The position numbers and the translations under genes are program-made. 48,466 nt of DNA, from contig JAAEZN010000016.1 of NCBI GenBank assembly GCA_018222835.1, positions 328 to 48,793 on the forward strand, read 5' to 3'. This document shows, one piece after another, positions 7,765-15,893 of this stretch. The DNA is from Algicola sp. Lineage in GTDB: Bacteria > Bacteroidota > Bacteroidia > Flavobacteriales > Flavobacteriaceae. The notes below the pieces were generated by a model. That model was not told the DNA's origin and made no database searches. It worked only from the letters and a program-made list of their open reading frames with translations. Position 1 is the first letter of the stretch, and the number at the start of each line of letters is the position of its first letter.

Positions 7765-7888
7765 CCATGCCCAAAAGTTAGGGAAAAAAATTTGGCCGCT
7801 TTTTTAAAACAGGGTCTCGGCTATGATTTCTTTGCGGAATTCAGCTGCAATGAATTATAGCTATTGTTGTACGTTCGTTATTTTCATT

Positions 7889-8551
7889 TTACAGATTTCC
7901 ATATACCACAATATAATCTGCATATTGTAATTTATCTTCTAGCCATTCAATAAGTTCATTTTTGAATTTTGTAACTTTTAATTCTTCAATTTTCGCTTGT
8001 CTGATTTTGTTGATTATTATTCTACAAGTTTTATTATCGAACCAATTAGTTCCACAAATGTCAAAATGCTCTTCTATATTTGTGTTCCATGGATTTTCCA
8101 AGGGAAAGACTGACCTAAATTCATTTATTACATAGTCAAAGTCGGCGGAAGGAATGAATGCGTCATTTCGCTTTTTTGTTTTGTAGTTTTCTCCGTTCCT
8201 GTTTTCAGGCCATAAAATAAATCCGATTTCATTTCTTGGTGTTGGATTTTCTCTAGTTGTGATAATTACTTGTTTAGAATTGATTTTCTCAATGGCCTTT
8301 GTCTTGTCATATTTACAGAAATTATAACTCTCTCTTGCGGTTTCAAAATCACATTCCGCTAAAACACTAATCTCTTTTATATTGGTGTTATGAAATTCTC
8401 GTTCGCTATCTTCAATATTACCATTATTATCTTTTAAAAGTTTTGCGGCTATGTCCAATGGGATTGCAATTTTATTTCGAAGTATTTTTATTTTTTCAAT
8501 GTCCATTTGGTTCGGTAATACATTGTTGTAGCCAGTTATTTTTATCTCCAA
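7889..8551 (-). CDS. Hypothetical protein with UBA/EF-Ts-N-like segment (cassette gene)
   Basis: 220 aa from a TTG at 8551 that overlaps the previous gene's stop by 10 nt; an ATG at 8506 is the alternative. Residues about 15-75 (IEKIKILRNKIAIPLDIAAK, then LLKDNNGNIEDSEREF, then ECDFETARESYNFCKYD) resemble a pair of UBA/TS-N three-helix units, as in the N-terminus of elongation factor Ts. The rest is unrecognised, with a Trp-rich middle and the end YADYIVVYGNL. It has no signal peptide or membrane span. The coding sequence is visibly more AT-rich than the genes around it, and the two-gene block looks horizontally acquired. Confidence 0.65.
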   Translation of the reverse strand: MEIKITGYNNVLPNQMDIEKIKILRNKIAIPLDIAAKLLKDNNGNIEDSEREFHNTNIKEISVLAECDFETARESYNFCKYDKTKAIEKINSKQVIITTRENPTPRNEIGFILWPENRNGENYKTKKRNDAFIPSADFDYVINEFRSVFPLENPWNTNIEEHFDICGTNWFDNKTCRIIINKIRQAKIEELKVTKFKNELIEWLEDKLQYADYIVVYGNL

Positions 8552-8874
8552 GTAAATGATTCAAATTCAATATTATTATCTTTCATAAATTTACCAAACT
8601 TTGAGTAAGCATCATTTTGATTAAAATGATTTTTGATCTCTCTTAGAAAATCTATTTTTTCATTGATATCAATATTAAAAAGCTTCGCTATTTTTTTTGC
8701 TTCGCCAAACTTAATAGTGTAGTAATACTCATAATCCGAATCTCCCATTAATTTGCTTACTGTTTTTCCAATATCATATCCGTCGAAAATCAAGTCGTTC
8801 TTTTCGTTAAAATATACTTTCATCGAAATTTTAATATTAGGACTTTCGAATTCGTAAAGAGTAATTTTATCCAT
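8542..8874 (-). CDS. Hypothetical small acidic protein (cassette gene)
   Basis: 110 aa starting MDKITLYEFESPNIKISMKV, then YFNEKNDLIFDGYDIGK. The mix of two beta-rich N-terminal strands and charged helices is reminiscent of small immunity or orphan cassette proteins in Flavobacteriia, but I cannot place it in a family. It overlaps the start of the 220-aa gene by 10 nt, so the two are probably translationally coupled and work together. AT-rich codon use matches its partner and differs from the neighbouring core genes. Confidence 0.65.
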   Translation of the reverse strand: MDKITLYEFESPNIKISMKVYFNEKNDLIFDGYDIGKTVSKLMGDSDYEYYYTIKFGEAKKIAKLFNIDINEKIDFLREIKNHFNQNDAYSKFGKFMKDNNIEFESFTWR

Positions 8875-9083
8875 TTGGGTTTTAATTGGCTACAACTCCC
8901 TGCTAAACGCAGAAATGTTCTGGCTTTTAGATTATGTGAATTTATTTACAAATAATTTGAAAGACAATAAGAACGTTTCCAAATTGCTTTTAGGAGTTGT
9001 TGGTACGGGTTTTTTGGTGTTCTCAATGTAATAACGGCCCAACAGAGTTTAGAGATAAAGGGTCTGTTTGGCTTAACAAAAAA

Positions 9084-9110
9084 GCTTGAGAATCAAATTG
9101 GTTCTCAAGC
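9084..9110 (-). terminator. Terminator of the phosphatase gene
   Basis: Perfect 9-bp stem GCTTGAGAA / TTCTCAAGC with a 9-nt loop. The T6 run follows on the minus strand, about 50 bp after the phosphatase stop codon, so it ends that transcript. Confidence 0.85.
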
Positions 9111-9158
9111 CTCAAAACAATTAGCGGTAAAACTAACTAGACGTCTTAAAATATTTTA

Positions 9159-10976
9159 CTAAGGGGATTCTATTTCAAGAATATTCAGGATTTTTCTAAA
9201 GACCTCACTGTTTTCGTATGTTCCTTGGAATTCGTTGGAATAAGGACCATAAGCAAATATAGGTACCATCGCCGCTGTATGATCGTAAGTGGTAAAATCA
9301 CCCTCGATTTGTTTTTTCTTAAGGTTTCCCTGTGGGATGCTGACTCCTCCTGTTTCATGATCCGCAGTAATAATCACAAGGGTATTCCCCGATTTATCGG
9401 CAAATTTTATGGCCTCGGTAATCGCCCTGTCAAAATCAATACCCTCACTGACCAGACCGGACATATTATTTTGATGGGCATATTTATCAATTTTGGCTCC
9501 CTCCACAATTAAGAAAAATGGCTTTTTTTTGGAGTCTAGAAAACGAATACTGTTTTTGGTGGCTGTGGCCAAGATGTTTCCTCTACCTTCCAATACACCT
9601 TTTACATCGCCATCGGCTAAAAAATGACCTATTTTATCATCCTTGGATATGCCTATGCTTTCTAATTGGTCCAGAAGCTTATATTCATTTAAGATTTGCT
9701 TGTGCTTAAAATCTCTCTCTCCGCCACCAACGAACAGTGATAATTTGCTGTTTTTTAGGTCGGCGGCAATTGCATTCGTCATGGATCTGTCTCCTTGGTG
9801 TGCGTAGAAGGATGCCGGAGTGGCGCCCGTTAGCCTGTCTGTTGTAATACAGCCACTTAAGAAGCCATGGTTGGCAAGAACTTCGGGGATATTTTTTATA
9901 GGCCTTTTCAAAGTGTCCAGACCAATGGCTCTATTATATGTTTTTGTTCCGGTGGCAAGAGCGGTTCCGGCCGCCGCCGAATCCGTTGTGAAATCATCGG
10001 TCGAAGATGTTTTCAGAAAGCCTATGCTTTTCAATTGGGTCAATGTTAATTCGCCCCCATTGGCTAGAGTGGCTGCGGAAATTTGACTCAATCCATTGCC
10101 GTCACCGATCAGTAGGATAACATTTTTTACTTTTTTCTTTTTCTGATCGGTATCATAGGAGGGTCGATATACCTCGGAATAAATCGAATTTTGAAATGTT
10201 CTATTGGTTAGGGAGTTCACAAATTCAGCACAGGAAGCAGGTTTATCCGTGTTGATATAGTTTACGCCTAACTCTGCCAGTGCTCTCCAGGCTGTTTTGG
10301 TATCGGGAGTTGCCCAAAACCTAAAAGGTTTTCCATAGCTGTGGGCCTTGTCAATAATTGCTTTGACTTTTGCAAGGTCTTCTGCGGTCAATCTTCCCAG
10401 ACCGTTCCATTGGGAAGTTTTCCTAAAGTTTAGGCTGATCAAAGCTACTTTCTCCCAAGAGGACGTATTTCTGATGTCTTCCAAATCCTGGTAGTCGAAC
10501 ATTATGTACGAGGGATATTTCGAGTAGGTGCTGACCGGAGGCCGATTTCCCGAAATAGTCAGTGTGATGTTCTGGTTTTTACGAATGTCCGGATACTTTT
10601 CCAATAAAGTTATCAAGGCATTTAGGGTAGAAACCGCTTCGGATTTAATATCTATCAATAACTGGAAGGGTTGATGGACCCCTATATTTAGGTTGATGGC
10701 ATTTTGAAGCGGTTGAAAATATAGACTCTCAATGGTCCTTCCCTCTTTTATCTCAACTTCTTCGTGGGTAGCATACAATATGCCATTTCTTAAGTAAATA
10801 TCTACCTCAATAGATTGGGCTCCACCGGCGAACGCATTCCAAAAGGGAACATTCTGTTCGTAATCATTGTGCGAATGTATGTTTTGGGCCGAAACATGTC
10901 CGAATACCATTAACCCCGCACAAAAGACTATCAATGGTAATTTGACAGTTTTGAAAATGTTGACTAGATGATCCAT
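9159..10976 (-). CDS. Secreted GDPD/PI-PLC-like domain fused to alkaline phosphatase
   Basis: 605 aa with a signal peptide (hydrophobic LPLIVFCAGLMVFG, cleavage after VSA at about residue 30). Residues 33-250 form a GDPD/PLC-superfamily domain: HSHNDYEQN at 34-42, SIEVDI with Glu57 and Asp59, and His71 in THEE, the expected catalytic and metal residues. Residues 285-600 form an alkaline phosphatase: GDG at 291-293, nucleophile Ser333 in TDSAAAGTA, TGATPASFYAH, EGAKIDKYAH (Glu492, Asp497, His501), ADHETGG (539-545) and His566. It would hydrolyse inositol phosphodiesters (cyclic or glyceryl) and then the monoester, freeing phosphate and inositol in the periplasm. It is transcribed divergently from susC behind a LacI-type operator. 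Substrate is inferred from context. Confidence 0.9.
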   Translation of the reverse strand: MDHLVNIFKTVKLPLIVFCAGLMVFGHVSAQNIHSHNDYEQNVPFWNAFAGGAQSIEVDIYLRNGILYATHEEVEIKEGRTIESLYFQPLQNAINLNIGVHQPFQLLIDIKSEAVSTLNALITLLEKYPDIRKNQNITLTISGNRPPVSTYSKYPSYIMFDYQDLEDIRNTSSWEKVALISLNFRKTSQWNGLGRLTAEDLAKVKAIIDKAHSYGKPFRFWATPDTKTAWRALAELGVNYINTDKPASCAEFVNSLTNRTFQNSIYSEVYRPSYDTDQKKKKVKNVILLIGDGNGLSQISAATLANGGELTLTQLKSIGFLKTSSTDDFTTDSAAAGTALATGTKTYNRAIGLDTLKRPIKNIPEVLANHGFLSGCITTDRLTGATPASFYAHQGDRSMTNAIAADLKNSKLSLFVGGGERDFKHKQILNEYKLLDQLESIGISKDDKIGHFLADGDVKGVLEGRGNILATATKNSIRFLDSKKKPFFLIVEGAKIDKYAHQNNMSGLVSEGIDFDRAITEAIKFADKSGNTLVIITADHETGGVSIPQGNLKKKQIEGDFTTYDHTAAMVPIFAYGPYSNEFQGTYENSEVFRKILNILEIESP

Positions 10977-11070
10977 GCTAGATTGATAATTTAAGAAGGT
11001 GTTTCCAAAATTTAGAGGAAATTACCTTTTCAAAACAACAACAAATTTTCAGTACGGTAAAAAAAAAATG

Positions 11071-11084
11071 TGCAAACCTTTGCA
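11071..11084. promoter_or_regulatory. LacI-type operator, phosphatase side
   Basis: TGCAAACCTTTGCA: two 6-bp arms TGCAAA/TTTGCA around CC, the shape of LacI/GalR-family operators. It ends 94 bp before the phosphatase ATG (10976). The same 14 bp recur at 11232 and 21610. Confidence 0.8.
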
Positions 11085-11231
11085 TCAAATTATACTCTTA
11101 TCGTTTTAATTATCATTGGTTTGGAAAAGAATCCGTGGTGTTGGAGCAACGAAGGTAAATAGGTCGTTTTACCAGCTCTCAAATTCAATATAAACTTGAA
11201 GTTAAATACTTGCAAATTAAAGGTTAACCAA

Positions 11232-11245
11232 TGCAAACCTTTGCA
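11232..11245. promoter_or_regulatory. LacI-type operator, susC side
   Basis: Second identical TGCAAACCTTTGCA, extended to a 16-bp symmetry (ATGC...GCAT). It ends 83 bp before the susC ATG at 11329. Confidence 0.85.
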
Positions 11246-11328
11246 TAAAGTTTCGGACTCACCCTGTTACCAAAACGGTTTTTTTATTGTTATTTGGTTG
11301 CCGAATTAACAAATATAATCAGCCAAAC

Positions 11329-14300
11329 ATGAAGAAACTTAAATTTTTAGTTTTCATTTTTCTTATTGGTCTTCCAGCACTTTCATGGGCACAACAAACC
11401 ATAAATGGTACTGTTGTAGATAGTGAAGGAGTTCCTTTGCCAGGAGCCAATGTGTTAGAAAAAGGAACCACTAATGGAACCGTAACAGATTTTGATGGAA
11501 AGTATTCAATTTCAATCTCATCCAGTGCCGCTACTTTAGTGGCTTCTTATATTGGATTTGCAACGGTGGAGAAAAAAATTGGACCCTCTACGCAAACGAT
11601 TGATTTCTCATTGGTTGAGGCCAGTAACGTTCTTGATGACGTTGTCGTTATTGGATATGGAACCAGTTCCAAGGAAAAAATTACCGGTGCCGTAGCCAGT
11701 GTAAATGCAGAGGAGATATTACAATACTCCAATGCTAATGTAGATCAAGCTATTGTAGGGAAATTACCGGGTGTGGATATCCTGACAAATGCAAGAAACC
11801 CGGGAGATGGCAATACCATTACCATTAGGGGAGCCGGTTCCATTACAAGGGGAGCCAACCCACTTGTGGTGGTCGATGGGTTTCCTTTGGCAGAAGGGAG
11901 CTCTTTAAATGTATTGAACCCAAACGACATTGAAAGTATCGATGTAATTAAGGATGCCGCTTCCTCGGCAATCTATGGGTCCAGGGCGGCCAATGGACTT
12001 ATTATGGTCACTACAAAAAAAGGGAAAAGTAAAAAGCCAACAATACAAGTTCGTTCAGTTTTGGGAATACAGGAGCGCACTGGTACTTATGATCTTTTAA
12101 ATGCATATGATGCCGCTGTCTTTTTTAGGGATGGTCGCAACAATGCCTATTTAAAAAATCATCCTAACGTAAGTATTGACGATACTGAGGAAGAGCGTAT
12201 AGCAAACGGAGCAAACGTAAGGGAACTACTTTTTGATTATACACTGCCTTATTTGAACAATGAGCAGGGTCTTACCGATTTTGATTGGGAGGATGCTGTG
12301 TACAGGGCCGGATTGGTACAAAATTACCATGTAAGTGTTTCCGGGGCCAAAGATGAAACAGATTATTCAGTGTCATTGGGCTACACCGACGAGGAAGGTA
12401 TTGTAATTACTGCCGATCAAAAACGCTATACAGCTAATATAAAGGTAAACACAAGATTGGGCGAACATTTTAAGTATGGAGTTAACGTAAATGGGTACTA
12501 TGCCGAGAGAGGCATTACCAATGGAAGTAACAATTATCGTTTCCCCATCGACCCTGCCGGTAGGGCCATGGTATATATGTTTCCTTTCTTTTCGGCCTAT
12601 GACGATTCGCATCCTACAGGATACAATATAGAAGCGCAGATTCTTGCCAATAGGCCTTACAATGGAAATATGCAGGAAAATCCAGTTGCGATGGCCGAAT
12701 TGTCTAAATATCAACGAAGAGAATTTAGGACTTTTGGTAATACTTACCTATCCTATGAGCCTATAGATAATTTAGAGATCAAAACATCTTTGGGCTACCT
12801 TTTTGGTACAAGGTTCACAGATCAGTATGCACCTATGTTAACAGGAGCTTATAGGGAATTGATTAGTGAAAGAAATTCTCAACAAGGTTCTGAAGGTAGG
12901 GGCGACCAAGGTGACATTCTTATAGAAAACACGGTTAATTATACCTTTGATATAGGCAAACACTCTTTCAATACGTTATTAGGGCAGAGTTTTCAGAAAA
13001 GTTCAGCGACTAGTTTATCGGTCAATGGATACGATTTTCCTAACGATATTATTCAAAATATAGATGGTTCCACAGTTCAGACCGCGGGAGCTTCAAGAAG
13101 TAGGTGGACACAACTGTCCTACTTTAGCCGTCTTATGTATAATTATGATGGAACTTATTTCCTATCGGGATCCATACGTTCTGATGGTTCTTCGAGGTTT
13201 GGTAAGGACAACAGGTATGGTACCTTCGGCTCATTTTCAGCAGGATGGGTTTTGAGCAACGAATCCTTCTTTCCAAAAAATGATATTGTAACCTATGCCA
13301 AATTGCGCTACAGTTGGGGACAGACAGGAAACAACCAGATAGGGAACTATGCCCAATATGCATCCATTAGTACTGGAAGGGATTACCCTTATGATGGAAC
13401 CCTCCATCCCGGTGCGGCGCCTTCCAGCGCTCCATCCTATAAACTTTCATGGGAAACCAATACCTCGAACAACTTTGGTGCGGATTTCAGCTTTTTCAAT
13501 AAAGTACGATTTGGGGTGGATTACTACGTGGCAAACATTACCGACCTTCTTTTGGATAGGCCGGTTCCCAAGCACACCGGTTTCAATAATTCATTACAGA
13601 ATATAGGTGAAATGCAAAATAAGGGATGGGAGTTCAGTCTTAATGCCTCGGATTTTAATATAGGAGGAGTAATGTTGGGTCTCAATGCAAATTTGGCAAC
13701 CAATAACAATGAGATTATATCCCTTGGAGGTGCAGATGAATTATATGAAGGAGGAAGCCAAAGGTTTATTACCCGAGTAGGGGAGTCATTGGCAAATTTA
13801 TATGGCTATAAAATTGTTGGTATCCTTAAGTCTGAGGAAGAAGTACAAGAATATCTTAGTAGAAAAAGCACTACTCTTTCTGCAGAAGTAGGAGATTATA
13901 TATTTCAAGATACAGACGGCAATGATGTTATAGATGCCGATGATAGAGTGCTTTTGGGAGATTACAATGCAGAAGTAACATATGGATTCGGTATCAATCT
14001 GGCCTATAAAGGTTTTGATTTCAATATGAACTTCAATGGAACAATGGGTAGGGTCGCATACGATGATATGACATCTAACTATTTAGAGTATGGTGAAGCC
14101 TTTACCAATACCAATTATCATTATTTCAACAATTATTGGGATCCGATCAGTAATCCAGAAGGCTATTTTGCGCCACCAGATGCATATGGAAATACCGCCA
14201 CTAGGGCTGCAAGTAGGAGGCCTACCAATTACAATGTATTGGATGCGGACTATCTAAGATTACGTAGTGTTCAGTTAGGGTATAACTTTTCTCCCTCTGT

Positions 14301-14490
14301 GTTAAAGCACCTGCATCTTAAGAGCCTAAGGGTTTATGTGTCGGCCAACAATTTGCACACATGGACCAATTATAGAGGTATGAATCCAGATGGAGGCGAT
14401 ACCGGAAATCCACTGGATAGGGGATATGTCAAAGGAACCACTTCTGTTCCTAGACTTATTTCTACAGGTATTAATCTATCATTTCAATAA
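11329..14490 (+). CDS. SusC/RagA-family TonB-dependent outer-membrane transporter
   Basis: 1053 aa from the ATG at 11329, which starts a clear signal peptide (MKKLKFLVFIFLIGLPALS, cleavage near WAQQ). After it come a CarboxypepD_reg-like beta domain (INGTVVDSEGVPLPGANV), a TonB-dependent plug (EKITGAVASV, GKLPGVDIL, then VVVDGFPL, IESIDVIKDAASSAIYGSRA and ANGLIMVTTKKG) and a long beta-barrel ending in the aromatic residue FQ. It imports a bulky ligand across the outer membrane with a SusD lid. It opens the plus-strand unit of the inositol-lipid island, 10 bp before susD. The operator upstream implies substrate induction. I infer the cargo to be an inositol phosphate or phospholipid head group; the family alone does not say this. 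Confidence 0.95.
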   Translation: MKKLKFLVFIFLIGLPALSWAQQTINGTVVDSEGVPLPGANVLEKGTTNGTVTDFDGKYSISISSSAATLVASYIGFATVEKKIGPSTQTIDFSLVEASNVLDDVVVIGYGTSSKEKITGAVASVNAEEILQYSNANVDQAIVGKLPGVDILTNARNPGDGNTITIRGAGSITRGANPLVVVDGFPLAEGSSLNVLNPNDIESIDVIKDAASSAIYGSRAANGLIMVTTKKGKSKKPTIQVRSVLGIQERTGTYDLLNAYDAAVFFRDGRNNAYLKNHPNVSIDDTEEERIANGANVRELLFDYTLPYLNNEQGLTDFDWEDAVYRAGLVQNYHVSVSGAKDETDYSVSLGYTDEEGIVITADQKRYTANIKVNTRLGEHFKYGVNVNGYYAERGITNGSNNYRFPIDPAGRAMVYMFPFFSAYDDSHPTGYNIEAQILANRPYNGNMQENPVAMAELSKYQRREFRTFGNTYLSYEPIDNLEIKTSLGYLFGTRFTDQYAPMLTGAYRELISERNSQQGSEGRGDQGDILIENTVNYTFDIGKHSFNTLLGQSFQKSSATSLSVNGYDFPNDIIQNIDGSTVQTAGASRSRWTQLSYFSRLMYNYDGTYFLSGSIRSDGSSRFGKDNRYGTFGSFSAGWVLSNESFFPKNDIVTYAKLRYSWGQTGNNQIGNYAQYASISTGRDYPYDGTLHPGAAPSSAPSYKLSWETNTSNNFGADFSFFNKVRFGVDYYVANITDLLLDRPVPKHTGFNNSLQNIGEMQNKGWEFSLNASDFNIGGVMLGLNANLATNNNEIISLGGADELYEGGSQRFITRVGESLANLYGYKIVGILKSEEEVQEYLSRKSTTLSAEVGDYIFQDTDGNDVIDADDRVLLGDYNAEVTYGFGINLAYKGFDFNMNFNGTMGRVAYDDMTSNYLEYGEAFTNTNYHYFNNYWDPISNPEGYFAPPDAYGNTATRAASRRPTNYNVLDADYLRLRSVQLGYNFSPSVLKHLHLKSLRVYVSANNLHTWTNYRGMNPDGGDTGNPLDRGYVKGTTSVPRLISTGINLSFQ

Positions 14491-14500
14491 AAACAGAACA

Positions 14501-15877
14501 ATGGTTATAAAACGAACATTATTTGTCATAGCAGCAATGTTTTTATGCATTGCTTGTGAGCAAGAACTTGACCAGTTTCCGGAAACAGGGATCTTGGCGA
14601 ACAATTACTATACTAACCAAGAAAATGTGGAGTCAACCGTAACGGCTACTTATAATGAGTTACAGGCTCTTTACGACTATTACATGATTCTTTGGGGAGA
14701 AATACCAACGGACAATGCATATATTCAGGCTCCAAACTCCAATGGAGGTGCCAGGGCGCTTGAGGACTTTTCATGGGCCAGTACCGAAGGGTTTGTTGGA
14801 AGCATCTGGGAAAATTCCTATGAAGGCATCTTTTATGCGAACACTGTTTTGGATATCATTGATGAGGTGTTGTATGATAGTGAGTCATTGAAGAATGTGA
14901 GAATTGGGGAAATGAAGTTCATTAGAGGCTTTTTGTACCATAACCTTACCACCATATATGGTGAGGTTCCTTTGGTGCTCGACATTGATGACCCTACAAA
15001 TGCTTTTGATGATACTCGGACTCCCTTAGCGGAAATCAATGCCCAAATAGAGCTTGATTTATTGGACGCCATCTCGTTATTGCCAAAAAACAACAGTGCA
15101 GGAAGAGCAAATGAATATGCAGCCAGAGCAATACTGGCCAAGCATTACATGAAGCAGCAGCAGTTCGATAAGGCAGCCGCTCAATTAGAGACCATTGTAA
15201 CTTCTCAAAAGTATGCTCTTGCTCCAATTGATGCGCTTTTCGGTGTTGACAATGAGGGCAACGATGAGGATGTCTTCAGTATCCAATATGCATCCAACCT
15301 AGACGGGATGAGTGAAGGAAGTAGGTTTTACTATCTTTTTACCCAACCCGATGACCAAGGCGGTCAAGGAGCCATGGCCATGGAAAGTTCCTTATATGCA
15401 CTTTATGGAGCAAATGACCTTCGCAGGAACCTGATCAACGAATCCAGCAATGTTTACTATATAAACAAATGGACACCATCCCCCAATAGTAATAGAGGTG
15501 ACGGAGGTGATAACCACTACGTGGTCAGGTATGCAGATGTATTGTTGCTATATGCCGAATGTTTAAATGAAAATAATAATACAGCATTGGCAGGAACGTA
15601 TCTTGATCTTGTTAGGGAACGGGCAAACATAGGAGCCAATACGGCAACAGATCAAGCCAGTATGCGCGAGGCCATTGCTCTTGAAAGAAGGTTGGAGCTT
15701 GCAGGTGAAGGTCATCGATGGTTCGATCTTCTGAGAACAGGAACAGCGGTCCAAACAATGAATTCATTTTTTCAACAAGAGGGTAAAAGCATAACAGTAG
15801 AGCCATATCGTCTCCTAGCTCCACTTCCACAATCGGAAGTTGATATAACCGATATGGAGCAGAACCCTGGATATTAA
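14501..15877 (+). CDS. SusD/RagB-family surface lipoprotein
   Basis: 458 aa from the ATG at 14501, 10 bp after susC. The signal peptide ends in a lipobox (FLCIAC, lipid-bearing Cys near residue 19). The body has the SusD pattern: ETGILANNYYTNQENVESTV near the N-terminus, the helical TPR-like core (MKFIRGFLYHNLTTIYGEVP) and the C-terminal block YVVRYADVLLLYAECLNE, then RRLELAGEGHRWFDLLRTG, which is diagnostic. It caps the SusC barrel and binds the incoming ligand at the cell surface. At 458 aa it is slightly shorter than most SusD proteins, fitting a small ligand. Confidence 0.95.
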   Translation: MVIKRTLFVIAAMFLCIACEQELDQFPETGILANNYYTNQENVESTVTATYNELQALYDYYMILWGEIPTDNAYIQAPNSNGGARALEDFSWASTEGFVGSIWENSYEGIFYANTVLDIIDEVLYDSESLKNVRIGEMKFIRGFLYHNLTTIYGEVPLVLDIDDPTNAFDDTRTPLAEINAQIELDLLDAISLLPKNNSAGRANEYAARAILAKHYMKQQQFDKAAAQLETIVTSQKYALAPIDALFGVDNEGNDEDVFSIQYASNLDGMSEGSRFYYLFTQPDDQGGQGAMAMESSLYALYGANDLRRNLINESSNVYYINKWTPSPNSNRGDGGDNHYVVRYADVLLLYAECLNENNNTALAGTYLDLVRERANIGANTATDQASMREAIALERRLELAGEGHRWFDLLRTGTAVQTMNSFFQQEGKSITVEPYRLLAPLPQSEVDITDMEQNPGY

Positions 15878-15893
15878 TAAAAAAGCAAACTAC

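Larger units (their letters stand above)
7151..7888. other. Accessory intergenic stretch with hairpins and repeat-like sequence
   Basis: I see no confident gene. A 72-codon minus-strand frame at 7454-7672 is unrecognised. There is an orphan hairpin at 7334-7372, a 10-bp inverted repeat at 7705-7764 and, at 7800-7885, sequence typical of the leader of flavobacterial orphan gene cassettes. Confidence 0.4.
10977..11328. promoter_or_regulatory. Divergent control region of the phosphatase and susC units
   Basis: 352 bp without a gene, carrying the promoters of two divergent units and two copies of the palindrome TGCAAACCTTTGCA, one placed about 90 bp before each start codon. The copies are 161 bp apart centre to centre. 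I could not fix a -33/-7 pair with confidence. Confidence 0.75.
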
